Under the pieces are notes generated by a model, which worked only from the letters and a program-made list of their open reading frames with translations, did no database searches and was not told where the DNA came from. Source: Thuidium tamariscinum (taxonomy: Eukaryota > Streptophyta > Bryopsida > Hypnales > Thuidiaceae). Taken from it: a DNA stretch of 64,000 nucleotides. This document shows, piece by piece, positions 1 through 13,700 of this stretch (position 1 is the first letter of the stretch; each line of letters starts with the position of its first letter). Both the position numbers and the translations under genes were made by a program. The stretch lies in contig OX344755.2 in NCBI GenBank assembly GCA_947034885.2, positions 23,753,052 to 23,817,051 of the forward strand, given 5' to 3'.

Positions 1-65
1 CAAGATCTCCTTTATAAGTCCATTTCTAGTTTTCATGTTGTGATTTCCCTTCGACCTTATACAAG

Positions 66-1627
66 TTAAGGGCCGGTTTATATTGGGCTTGGGGCCGGAT
101 GGAAGGTCGGCCGGATTTGCCTTCAATCCGGCCTTCAATCCGGCCCCAATTTTCCCATCCGGCCCTTGTTAATATAGACCCCTTAGGCCGGATTCTAGGG
201 CCCAATCTCTAATTCATGTGCTCATAGATTTTTTCAATGCCCAATAAAATCAATTAAGAAATTAAAAAAAAACTTTAAAATATGTGTGTTTATCTTTCTC
301 TTCCTCTAATCTTTATTGAACAATTGTTTTTGTTTCTCTCTTTTCTTCCTATTTATTTTACTTCCAAAATAAAAACATTATTTTTCTACAAATTTTTTTA
401 CCTTACAAATTAGTGGGAGGTGGTGCAAATCTAATGAGACCATTCAAAGATGTATAAGATGGACTATCAAGGAAAAAAATTCATTGAAATTTCATACAAT
501 TTTGCCCTAGAATGGCTATAGAAAGAGGTTTCAAATGTTTAAAAGGAAGATGGAGGATTTGATGTGCTACTAATTTACAAAATTGATTTACGCTAAAATA
601 TAAAATGACTTAAATTAAATGCCAAATTCAACTTTATTCTTCCTACGATTTTTTGAAAATTGTTTGAAGAAGCTCAACTTCTTTGAAAAGTCAATAAGAT
701 CTTAAATGGTAGTTTGAAAAGTAGACTACCATATTTTGCTAAAACTATTTTGAAACATAAAAATATAATATAGTATCCAAATGTTGCATTCTTTGGTCTA
801 TAGAAAATTCCTTTCACATTCCAACAATGAAATAGTGAAATATGAACTATTTTTAATGGTAACTTTTAGCAAGTAAACAATTAAATTTATTCAAATTGTT
901 AAACATAATTAAAAAAAATTTAATTTAACTATTTGAGGTTAATTTATTTTTCATTTAAAAAAATAAATTATTCTATTATTATGAAGATTAAAATTATTTA
1001 AATAATTATTTGAACCATAAATATTTGAATAATTATTTGAATTAAAATTATTTAAATAATCATTTAAATTAAAATTATATTAACAATTATTTAAATTAAT
1101 AATTAAATTAACAATTATTTAAATTAATAATTATATTAATAATTATTTGAATAAAAATTCATACTGGCCTTGTATTACTAACCTACCAAACAGAACCAGT
1201 GATTGATAATCACAACCAACATGTAACTATGCACAGGAAGTCAGGAACCAAGCAAAACATAATGTAGAAACAAAAAGCCACTTTAAGACAAACAAGGAAG
1301 AAAAAAAATAGAGATTTTAAGAAAACAAAAGTGAAGTTTAAAAAATTGAAGGTAGAGATTTCTTTGATCCAACGGAAGAGCCCAATCCGGCCCTAGATGG
1401 GAGTTCCGGCCACCCCAAACCTCGTCCCGATTACTCCCTTGGGGCCGGATGGTTTGGCGCCAAAACCATGCCACCTAAGATGACACGTAGGATGAATCAT
1501 AGTTCTGGCCGGCCCCAAGTATAAACCCCTTGGGCCGGATTTGAAGAAATTGAGTGATCCTATTGGTTCAAACTTGGAGTGTTCCGGCCGGCCTTCAATC
1601 CGGCCCCAAATATAAACCGCCCCTTAA
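66..1627. mobile_element. Non-autonomous TIR DNA transposon, about 1.55 kb
   Basis: Both ends carry a matching GC-rich inverted repeat in otherwise AT-rich DNA. The left end reads TTAA then GGGCCGGTTTATATTGGG, with GGCCGGAT-type blocks following. The right end, read on the other strand, is TTAA then GGGGCGGTTTATATTTGG with the same blocks. The similarity runs about 50 bp and GGCCGGAT-like boxes recur at 64-190 and 1376-1620, so subterminal repeats extend about 200 bp inward. The core (about 250-1150) is very AT-rich with tandem AATTATTTGAAT-like units and no coding capacity. Flanking TTAA (66-69 and 1624-1627) may be a 4-bp duplication, or a TTA/TAA triplet as in PIF/Harbinger elements. Superfamily is undecided. 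Confidence 0.75.
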
Positions 1628-4600
1628 GTGCATTTAATAAAATCGGGTACATTCCACCAATCTAGGCTTGCAAATTCAAATTTTTCATCAATTCACACAT
1701 CAGAGGTTTAGGGGTATGAACAGGACATGGAAGTTGAGCATGCCTTCATCTAACAAGAAAATTGCAAACTACAGTACAAGCAAAATTTATCCCACTAAAT
1801 TAATTGCTACCTTGCAACTTCAAATTTGGGCTGACCTGCATCAATTTCCGTCTGCCAACCCTCATCAATTGGCTGATCTCGTCTGTGAGGAACTTGAGCC
1901 ACTCCATTCCCGGATGGTTCTCATCTAACTGGGACCGACTGGCCAGAACAAACGAAGTTCCGTGTTCACGTTCCACAAAGATTCCACGGGCTCTTGTTGG
2001 ATCCGGTGCAGCGGCTGGCGGATCGGAACAATATCTTGCAGGCCACCTCTGTCATCCAAGGGACTTTCCGTTCTGGAGGCGGAGAACGACGAGACGATGC
2101 AACTCCGACCTTGCCGGCGACAGGGCAAGCACAAGAGAGTGGGCCGCCGAGCGAGTTGCAAAGCCGATAATGGCAGCCCCAGAGACGTGGACCTGGCGCG
2201 CCACAATTGAGTGGGGCTTCGACACTGTGCAGAGTGACCAGCCAATTCTTGGTGCTGTGTGCGTCGCTGTGGTTCCTGACCAGCTTTGCGCCAGCATTCA
2301 TACCCCCTGCCCACACCTGCCCTTGTCAGCAGCGCGAATCTCCGCCTCGAAGAGAATTCCAATCTGGACTACATGAGGATTGTTTGCTGATTGAGAACTC
2401 GATATTGGAAGAGCTTTCGACGCACGAAGTCCGCGTCAAGGAACAGCCCAGCCGCCCCAGCTGATTCCAATAGCGGTACACGTCCGCATTGACGGTCGAG
2501 CGACGTTAGCAGGTGATGGATATGATTCTAGAGGGGTTCCAGTCTTATAATTAAACCCTTCTATGGAGTCCCATTCCGTGGCAAAAACGGAATGGCTCTT
2601 GCGAACTTCAATTACATCATTTGCAAATGGCCCCGTGATCCAGCTGGTGGTGGACACTTACACCAAAATGCAGACACGCGCGCCTCGAAACCACTGATGC
2701 CTGGTCATCAGCGAAGTTATGAATCCGGTGCAATCCACTCACCCCTGTAGGTTCACATTTCCACTTCTGGTTCCATGTATGCTTCACTTGGGTATGTAAA
2801 TGCATTACATCGATTGGATAGAATTAATTGCAGTGGTTCGATTTCTCACATCAATGTGCATGTTTGTCCGTGGAGTCATGTTTTTAGGATTGATTTTGCC
2901 ACAATATGCCAGCACACTACACTTTATGATTGTATTCGAATTTCCATCTTGTTTTCAATTATAGTATGACTAGTGTGCCCTCCACAATCAAAGCCAAAGT
3001 AACTGTATTTTTCTAATGTTCTAGTTAATAATAAATAACTCAAACATCCGTAACTTTCACACCGTACGTAGATCCAATTGTCACGAATCAAAGCCCGTGC
3101 ACCCCTCCTTATCGCGGGTGCTGTGACAGTCACAAGAATGCAGCCAGGGGACACACTGGATCCAGGAGATCTCAACGTAGCAAACAAACGTAACTTAAGG
3201 TATTTCTTATTTCATTTACATTTTCGGTTTTCCATTTCCGAATTTTCTTGTCATTTTCGTTCATGAAATTCCATCTCATGCATTTCTCTGTCACTGTTGG
3301 AACTGTGAATTCAGAATTCTCAGTAATTGTGTAGTTATTCCAGTCGGGTCCATGATGAGGTTGGACCCATTTTTCAGGCCTGCTGGACTTCCTGCCGATA
3401 TTCGTTGGAGATTTGGATTAAAGTTTTACCTGCAGATGTAAGTTCTTACACGGGTCAATCACTTTGCAAATTTCGGGAATGTGCGCTTGCTGAGCATGTG
3501 ATCTACTAGTGGCGCTCTTTTGGGTCTTCGGCAATGTTGGGTATCCGTGCATCAGGAGCTCTCTGCAATTGAGAGCACTGAATGATGTTTGAGAGGGCCG
3601 AAATGAATGAGGGACATGCGGAACTCCCCATGCATGAAGAGTTTGCCGCAAACATGGAGCAGGTGAGAAGGATGAGTTGGTTCCACACTCAGGATTGGTA
3701 CGTGCCACTGAACAGGAGCCAAGTCAAGTCATATCAAGTTAATTCCTTCGCTCGATCGTCTTTCCTTCTACTTTGCCATTCTTTGAAACCCCATGAATTT
3801 GCAAAAGGAGACAAAGTCATACGATCTATACGTCCGCAGGCATGGTAGTTTCTTCTTGAGGTTTGGGTTTCTTCGACCTGGATGTCAATGCCTCATTTCT
3901 TCTTCGAGCTAGAGTAGAATGATCCATCAACCTCCGTAGGCAGAGGGTTTTGGGTTTGGCATTAAGTTATGTCCCAGAAAGAGCTCCCCCAAATTCTCTG
4001 GCTGCTCTCCTCCAGTACTCATTTGAAGTCCACTCGATTCACTTCTGGTGTGTCAAAGGACCCTGGCGATGCGGAATGAGGGGATTCCCTAAATTATATG
4101 AACATGAGAATGTAGCCGATCCAGGAACTAACATACCAGCTCAAGGAACACTTTGTTTGCAAATATGCTATAACTCGAAAGGGTAGTACCCATATGCTTC
4201 AAGCCTTCAAAATGTAATTAAAAAGTATCTTGTTCAAATAACTAACTCTTCAAAATTGACTACTCTAAGAAAGTAAAAAGAAAAATTCTCATGAAATCGC
4301 CATAAATAAAGCTTAAAAGTTTTGAACCTTCAATGAAACATAAGAGAAAAAATTCTTGTCGAAATTACAGATTTTAATCCTAAAATGATTATTGAAAGAA
4401 ATTTTGAATTTTTTGCTTATCTAGAATTTCATTTACAAATATGGGTTGTACACCAGTGGAGATAGGATCTTTTGATCATGTTTTAATACACCTTTTGTTT
4501 GAAGGTCCTTATCCTTGAATTCCGTCGCTGAGCTTTACCTCGGAGAGGGTTTACACGGAGGTCGGCGAAATCCCGAAGAACTGTATGTCCGCTGCCGTCA

Positions 4601-7600
4601 TCGTGTCTTCTACAATGGGTGAACATTTTCATGATCCCAATTTCCGTGAGTCCTTGGTACACCATATTTGCTGAAGCAAAACGCATCCTCTCCAACAAAA
4701 TTCTTAAACCTTGAAAAAGGAAGATGCTTGTTTGAATATATTCAGTAGTCATTGAGCATTATTTTGAGCTTTGGTAAACGTTTTGCGCTTGTGCGGTGGA
4801 ACTTTGGAAAATCGGTAGTATCTTCGTGAACTTGAATTTTCACTGCGTCTGCGATATGCTGGACCTGGATCGGCCAAGTTATAAAATTTCGTCTTCAGAA
4901 GGGTCACTCAGGCACACACTGCCATTGGTATCATGTTCTGAACTCTTTGATCAATTTGAAAGGCGCCTGCCAAGTAGAATGAGAGGGATTCTTCGCATCA
5001 ATAATTAAGAGATTTAGAATGTGCAGAATTGAGGGGTAGTAATGCCAGGCAGGATAACTCACCAGTGTACTGTACATTGCATAATTTATTCGCTTGTTTT
5101 CAATTTTGAGTCCCAAATGTTGTCTGAATGGGGCTGGTAGTTACTGGGTTCATCAAAGATTTGTAGCGTTTCAGTGTTTACTGTAACTACCCCCTCGGAG
5201 ACTAAAATTGGTGGTGACGGAGGTGGGCTAACCGGTACAACCAACAAGACAATTTTTCAAGGTAAATTAGTTAAGTGCCTACAGCTCAACGTTGCTTCTC
5301 AGAAAAGGATTCTGTGTTAGATTTAGTACCCTGAAGGCGCCTAGGATTTCACAAGCCAAGAAAAGCTTGGGTTATGGTGAATCATTTAATTTTGCAAAGT
5401 CTAAATTCATTTTATTCACTCATACTGTGTCCAAACAATGCATGCTACAGTGCGTCAGAATTCTCTACACCTCCGATCGCCAATAAGATCGACCTTCCAA
5501 AATTAAAATATGTTCAATGATGGTAACTGTGCTCAGTTATCCAGCGCAGGTGTGCACACCTTGTAAGTTGTCCTGTGGTGGCTTGATCGCACTGAGTTGT
5601 TTTTTTGGGTTTCTTTTGAAACAATTGAAAATCCATTGCAAAACAACACCAAAACAAGACAGTCAAGCCAGAGGCTGGACGATCACGGACCCAGAAACAG
5701 AAAAAGCGAGGAAAGGGGAGCACTCGCGGCGCAAGACTACGCGAACAAACAGGGGCTGCGCTAGCCTCTCGTCTGAACATTTCAATTGATAATCTCTCCT
5801 ATTCTAGAAGCAAGCACGGGAGAACAAGTCCAAATGCAATCAAGCCTAAACCAAGTTCTATCAGCTTGCTAGGGTCTACCGACGAGCTTGTTGTCGTCAC
5901 GCTTGAATCAGCGCTGCATGCCGCAAGTCCAATATTGCATCCCACAGGGTAGAGTGCAATTTGAACATGGACCATCGTTCGTTGGTGAAGACCATGTGGT
6001 TACGACAGGTCAGAAAGATGCGCCCCGGAGCATGGCGATGGAATCAAACAATCGACTCGAAGGAGGTGTATACCAGCTAAATTCAGACAAAATATGGAAG
6101 AACAACCAACGATTTGGATGCGATCTAATGGCAACATTTGGCACCAGATTCCAAGTATTTGCCTGAAATCCCTGAATTATCAACTTCACGCGGGTTTGCA
6201 CTCTGGGTGACGCAGCTCAAGCGTCAAGTGATCAAATCGGAGTCGATTAAATTATTGTGGTCGTCTCAGATATTTCTCACCCGCGCTGTGATTTACGAGG
6301 TCTTCATGAAGAAAAGGCCCTTCAGTTCAGCCAATCAAAAAATGATAAAAGGACCAAGAATCTGTCAATAAATAAATCTAAATTTATGACCTACAGGTCA
6401 ATATTTGTGATTAATAAATACTGAATTAACTTAACTTCGTTACAGTAAGTACCGCGAGGAAAAAGTCAGAATTCATATCAGCACTTGCCGGGTGTCTGCA
6501 CTTGGAGCAGATTTTTTTCTTTTCCTCTTAAACAAATGAAACGGCGGAGCAGATTGTCTGCAAATTGGGTCCATTTGGGGCCCTCCAGGCTTGTTCGTGC
6601 ACGCGTTGGCAACGTCATAAAATAATTTTTAATGGCATCAAGTGGGACGAACGCTGCCTGTTCCAACTTCCGAGCAAGGGTTGTCCAGTACTTCACACAG
6701 TTGCGTGACCAGGGGGCCGACTGAATCTGGCAAACAGTGCGCTGGATTCGCGGGGAATAAATTATCGAAAAACGAGTTGCCTGTGCGTTACCGCGTTGAG
6801 TGGAATTATGGTTCACCAGTCACGATGGTTCCAAATGCCACTGGCTGCCGTGTGGCAAGCCGACATGTGGAACTTAATTTTATGTTTTAGCAAGATGTGG
6901 GAGTGCTCTGGAGTCTGGATCTCAGATTTGCAATTTAGGTGATAGAAGCGAAACCGTAACAAACTTCCACCACATATTACTATGGAGGTCGTCCATTGTT
7001 TCTCTGATATGGTAGCAGGGGCGAGTGGGGGCAGCCAAGGGCTTAGGGTACCCACCACCGAGAGTCTTTGAGTGGAAGACGAGTGTTGACGAGAGTTCAC
7101 AAGCTCCTGCGTCGTGCACAGCCCACGTTAGAGAGTACTCTTGTCATTTCTAGTCGACAGGCATCATCTCCACGAGTGCTTTGCTTCGCCGCAGCGGTGT
7201 AGGGTTGTGTAGAGTTTGCTGTTCGTCTTGAGGTGAGGAGAAGTGGCCTAAAGAGAAATCTGTTATAAAACATCTGAGGAATTACTGGTGCTTACACGGC
7301 TTGGCAAGCTTGTCTGGCCACATCGAAGGTGAGCAGTGCACTCCTGCTCGAGGATTCACTTCATGTCCCTTGCAAGTGACTGATACTTAGAGCACAGTCT
7401 GTGAGAGTAGTTGATGTATCCCTCCCTTCCCTTCCTCATGCTTCGGCTGGATGAAGCTTTTGGTACGCAGTGCACACGACCTGTTGCAAGAACATCGCTT
7501 GATTGACACTGACGCGTTGCAAGCATATGACATCTGGCTTGTTTTTGTTGAAAGTAGGAGTGTTCTTTCGATTTGGTAGAGACGATTGAAGGTTGTTGAC

Positions 7601-7744
7601 GCCGTGGTGTGTAACTTGGGAAGTACGTGGGTGAGGAATTTGGATTGCATAGCAGGGAGGAGGGTGGATGGGGTTTGCTGAACCAAAGCTAACAGACACG
7701 GTTGCAAGAATTGACCGTTTCTTATCGTCGCGCCTTCTGTTCGT
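1628..7744. other. Mixed-GC region without a recognisable gene
   Basis: This 6.1-kb stretch has higher and patchier GC than the surrounding AT-rich DNA, notably around 1900-2500, 3500-4180, 5500-6050 and 6480-7740. Short open frames exist on both strands (for example 1804-2376, 3582-3848, 5888-6166, 6478-6816 minus). None shows a known domain, a convincing start or splice context, and overlapping frames on both strands look equally open. It could be the decayed remains of a gene plus the promoter and 5' UTR of the LRR-ROCO gene (roughly 7100-7744). I assign no function. Confidence 0.4.
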
Positions 7745-10700
7745 ATGTTCGTGAGATTTTGCAGCAAAGAGCTCTGCATCGGGGTAGCCGAGGGGAAGAT
7801 GAGGAGAGTGTTGGCTTTCCTGGTGTGGCTGTTTAGTTTCTGGACTTGGAAAGAGTTCTTCCTTCGTTGGTTTCGGAGGTCTCTGTTCTCTCCTGTCAGC
7901 GGAGAGATTGCGGAGCATTTGCCTTCGCAGGAAGAGCAACACGTGTCGGAGTTGGCACGTTTCCTCTCTTCCTCACCCGAGGATGGACGTCGGTGCTACT
8001 GGTTAGAGTTTCATGGAGACTCGAAAGTCGAAATTTCCTTTCAAGGCTCTGCGTTTACACTATTCCATAGCACCGACGTGCAAGCGAGTTATCGTGAGTT
8101 TTTGGAGGCAGTTGCTTCATCAGAAATTCTATTCCGTGAATTTGTGCTCATTTCCCTATATGGGGACGATTCTTGCAAACACGGGGAAGCATTTGCTGAT
8201 GCATATTGTCAATGTGGCAATAGATTCAGAAAACTCAAACTTGAGTTTGAGGATGGCTCCGCAATGCGATTTGCCAAGTGTGTCTCAAGTGTGCTTCTGG
8301 GAAATGATGATATTCAAGATCTCCACCTAGACTTTGGTAGCCTGGAGGGAGAAATGGACAAAGAGTTGTTTGCAGAGTTTATGGACAGTATTGTTGTGCC
8401 CCATAATCTTCAAATCCTCACGTCATTTGGAATGGACGCATCAAATTTGGATGGAGAGGGAATGGAGCAGGTCTTGAAATCCTTCCAAAGCCCTCCAAGT
8501 GCACTTCAAAATTTGGAATTTTATTCTTTAACATCAGATGCTCACCTTGAACATATAAGTAGCATGCTTGCCTCAAGCACTTCTCTCAAAACACTTTCAA
8601 TTTGGACAAGTCCAAATGAGGACCAAAAGGCCTTAACAAAAGGATTCAAGAGCATAGCAATTGCCTTGTGTTCCAACCAATCTCTTAAATCCCTTACTTG
8701 TGGCATTTCTAGGAGCATAGAGATGAAGGTGTTGTTAGAGCCATTGATGCCAAAAAACAACAATCTTCAAATCAATACCACCCTCACCAATCTCAATTTA
8801 TGGGGATCAATTAATGGGAGAAAAGGGATTGAAACCTTAGTTGATTTGATTCACACCAATACATCCTTGTTGAAATTGGGTTTGTTGAAAGTGGACGCTT
8901 TATGTTTGCATGATACATACGGGATTGAAAACGTTTTGACCATTTTGGAAGCCTTGAAGACCAACAAATCTTTGAAGAATATTAATTTTTTGTCATGTAC
9001 TGCAGTTAGTGGTTACAAAGTGCTTGGAGCAATCATGGACTTACTTTTGGAAAATCATTGCATTGAAGACATTGGATTATCTAATACAACTTTACAAACT
9101 TCAGGAGATGCAGACTATATATCTTTTGCATTATCAAAGAGGAGGAAAATGAAGTTGCGAGATATTGTACAAAGCATGGCAATTGTCAATCCAACATCCG
9201 GGCGAGTGTTTTTGTGTGGACAACCATTTGCTGGTAAGTCATACACATTCATGTTTTGTATATAATATTTCATTATTGATGTAATTAGTTAAGATTATTG
9301 TAGAAAGAATTAATAAAAACCTATAGAATATACACATACATTCATTCCAAATCTTCAATGATCCAAAAGGTTTCAATTCGAATGTAAACAAGTAATGAAA
9401 TATGTCTCTAATATAAAAAAAAAAGATTTAATCAATAGAAAATATAATCTCTATTATTAACATGACTTCTATGATTAAATTAGAAGTAGTATTTATTGAA
9501 AATTTCATATCAACTTCAAAGCATTGTATTTGAAAATATATGCAAAGTATAGTTTATAAATTTGGCATGTTTTTGAATCACCTAAAATTTCATATTATAC
9601 TAATCAATACAAACCAATTTCATATTTACTCTTAGAAAAACTTCATTACTAACTCCTAACAACAAAACTTAAATTCCATTAGTAAATTATAGATTTTTTG
9701 TATTGTCTCCAAATAGGTTAATTAGGCATGAAGGATTTCAAATTTTGAAAAATCTTATCAAAATACTTATTTTAAGGACTCACAAATTATACACATTATA
9801 GAAATGAAATTTTTTGAGCTTCAAGATTAATTTTCTAGGAATGAATAGCAAGTGGTATTTCTAAAGGTCATCCTATCTCAAAGAAAAGATGCATCTTTGT
9901 CCAATATGTTTGTAACTTTCAAAGTTTGCAATTTTGTTTGATTTTGTTTAGAAAATGGAGCCTAATAAGGCTTCTTGGTACTCCATTTCAAAACTTTGAA
10001 AAAATCAAAGTATTTGATGAGTCATGCAATGTAATTCTACATGTGGTAGAATCTAAACATTAAAGTATTGTATGTATCTTCTTTAAAAATGATTTTGTAG
10101 TTTAACTTACAAAACATTGTTCTAACCTTTATTTTTCAACAATGTACCCAATTATTCTAAAAAATATATTAGTTGGTATAATTTTATATACTCATTACAA
10201 CTAAAAATTCAGAATGTATGTACTTTTTTTCTTTTATAAATATTTTATAAAGTTAAGTTTTAATAGAGATTTTTCACATATGAAAAATATCAAAATTTTA
10301 TCAATGATGTATGGAAGTTAACCCAACTTCATAATCATAAGAGGTTTTCTTCCATTGTTGAGAGACTGCGAGTTCCCGGATTGTGGGAACTCGCTGCAGC
10401 AGCTGATCTACAGTGATCTGATGTGGCACAGAGACTGCCACATCAAATAATAATATTTTATTAAATTAAAAAAATATTTTATTATTATTATTTTTTATTT
10501 TATTAATTTTTTTTTTCATTTTTTTCATTTTTTTTATTTTTTTAATATTTTTATTTTCTGATTAGCAGGGCTGGTTCACAGAAATGGGGAACAAGGCTCA
10601 AACAGTCTCCCAACACCCCCGAAAAACCTCTTATGGGTCTCTTGTCTTAATAGTCAATCCTCAAGGTATTATGCATGTAAAAAAAAAGTTACTAACATAG

Positions 10701-13700
10701 TTTTGACAATCTACACTATTCCTTATGCTAATTTCAAGAAATTTCAAATGAATTGAATTGCTTTAAGAATATTGACCAATTATTTCTCACTTGTTTTACA
10801 AAGTTTATAACAAATCAGATTTTTACAAAACTAATTACATTTATTTCACATTGATAGATATCACATAATTTTGTTTAAAAAAGTATTACAATAGAGTTCA
10901 ATTAGTTTATAAGATTTGTAAGACTACATTAAAGGCAAAATTATATTTTCTTCAAATTGCAATGGAATTGGTCATTTAGGGGTCAAATGGTTGCACAAGT
11001 CATTGAAGATTAATTATCATATTCTATGTGTGAACTCTCATACATACAAGATGAAATATAGAAATATATTATAATATTATAATAAACTTTTGATGTTTGT
11101 ATGGTTTAAAAGTTGACTCCATATAGAAAGTTTTTTAATTATCCTATTTTTATTGAGTGAGAAGACAATTACAAGGAATTTGGATTTAGAAGCAAGAGTC
11201 ACGCATCAAAATCAAAATATTATCATAAAGTCTTTATTTGCACTCTATTTTCAAAATTTTAAATTTATAGAAAGCAATTTATATCATTTGTCTTTTAGAA
11301 TGTTCAATCATGCTCTAGCATAATTGACATTTTACATTTCTAAACTAGCTTGTTCTTGTTCTACTTCTTTATAGGTAAGACAAGACTACGAATGTCTATG
11401 AAGGAGCTAAAGGAATTTCAAAGAAAAGATGAAATTCCAAACCGTTCATGGATCAAGGGAAAAATGAAAAACATATTCAAAACCTCAAATGCCCTCAAGG
11501 AGCCAATGGAGGACATGCCATTGGAACGGACGCATGGCATTGAAGTGGAAAGTGTACAATGTGATGACATTGGCATTACCATTTGGGACATGGCTGGTCA
11601 AACGGACTTTCATTCTTTTCATGAATTGGTGATGCCCAATCTCTCGGCGGATGGAAGTTCATCGATGTTTTTTCTCATGTGCAATCCCATGGAGCAATCC
11701 ATTCCTTCAAAGAGAAGAAGTCCATCTAACGTAAAATTGGAACTTCAATGGTGGTTGCGATTCATTGCTTCCAATACAAGAAGATCTCTTTCTTATCGCC
11801 CACATGTGTCAATAGTCATGACTCATTTTGACTATTGGAAAGATGACAATGTACTTCTTGCATGCATTGATGATTTGGTTTTACAATTGAGATCTCAATT
11901 CCAAGAAGTACTTGAATTTGATGAAGACAAGTCCGTATTCAAAGTAGATGGGAGAAATGTATCTCATGCTCGTGTGGTGTTTGATTTCATGAAATCCCAC
12001 ATGAAGGCATTGTTGGAGAGATTGCCTAAGACTATAAGTGCATGTGAGAAAGTGCAACATTTGGTAGCATTGTGGAATGCGGATAAATCAAAACCACCAT
12101 TGTTGAAGTGGGAAGAATTTTGTGAAGGCATGTGCAAAGAAGTGGCGGAGTTGAATGATGTAGACCAAAAGCTTGCTAAACAAAAGAGGGAGTTTGTAGC
12201 CATATCCTTGAACGATGGAGGGCACATCATCTACAATGACAAAGAAGGGGTGGTCATCACTAATCCTCATTGGTTTTGCCACCACATCATTGGACAATTT
12301 CTACACCAATGTGCAATTAAGGATAGCGACTTGGAGATGGTTTCCACCAATGGGATCATATCCATTGATTGCATGAAGCGTTTGATATTGAAGTTTGTAG
12401 AAGGTCAAGGAGATATGGAGAAGCAATTTGATGATATTGTGAGCATGATGTTTAAGCTACACATATGCTATAAGCAAGATGCTAGTAGCATTATGATACC
12501 ATCAACTTTGAAAGACAAGCACAAAAGATTGAGTTGGTCCACCTATGATGATTCCAAAATCTTTCATTATGTTGGGAGAAGATTGGCTTGCAAAGATGGA
12601 ATTCAAACCATGTTGACTCTTGGATTTTTTGCCCGCCTTCAGGTATTTTTTTTCTGTAATTATCTAATTAAAATAGAAGTTTTAAGTACATCCATATTTA
12701 ATTTGATTTCCAAAGTAATCATAAATGAAGATTAATTACTTTACAAAAAATTGAACCATTGAACAATGAGACTTGCAATCAAAGTGTATTTCATTTAAAT
12801 ATGAGGACAATTATTCATGATCACAATACTTTGAGAAATTTAATCTCCATTTCCAATGACAATGTCCTACAATGACTTCATTCTTTTATATTTTGATCTA
12901 GATGTGACGACCAATCAAATGTGACTCAAATGAATGAAACATCACAATCACTTAGATATCTCTCATTCAAATGATATGTATGTTATTCATTTCTTGGTTT
13001 ATTATGTAGGTTTCTTTCTTCCAGAAACTCCAAAGCAAAAATGTCCAAGATACTTATGAGGTATTTCAAGACATTATCACATTTATAAGTGGTGGCATTG
13101 AAGTCATTCTTCAATTCCATCATGGGGATATTGACATCCTTCTAAAATCCCATCACTGTCAAGACAATATGTTGGAATTCCTTGAAAACAGAATCATCAT
13201 GCACATTAAACATCTCCAAGAAGATCCCACATTGGGTTGTCTTGGAGTTCGCCTCATTGAATACATTTTACGTCCAGCATGTGTACAAAGGTTGGTTCAT
13301 GCTATGGACCGCAAAAATCAATGTGTTCAAGTGAAAGAGTTAGAAGTGGAGGTTATTAAGAGTGGTGTAGATGCCACATTCAATTGGAAGTCATGTGAAG
13401 GTTTGGACAAGGGCTATGACAAAGTGAGCACCTTATTGGGAGGCCTAGTATGGAAAAATCTTTTGGAGAGGCGATCATGTGACCTACAAGTTTATCACAA
13501 GGAAATCCAATCTTTGGGAACTAGGATCCAAGATGATCACTCCAACTCAAGCCATGGAAAAGGTGGTTCATGGACCACTTCAATACGGCAATTTCCAGGG
13601 AGAGTTGTATATGGGCCTTTGGTTGAAGAGATAGTTGACATGAGAAGGGAACATCGTGAATATCACAAAGAGACAATGGCAAAATTGGACAATGTGATGC

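Noticed and set aside
1804..2376. Overlapping plus and minus frames of 145-190 codons
   Set aside because: Several frames are open at once in a GC-rich patch, with no recognised domain, splice structure or start context.
7436..7942. Minus-strand frame of 168 codons overlapping the LRR-ROCO start
   Set aside because: No domain; it overlaps the 5' end of a well-supported gene on the other strand.
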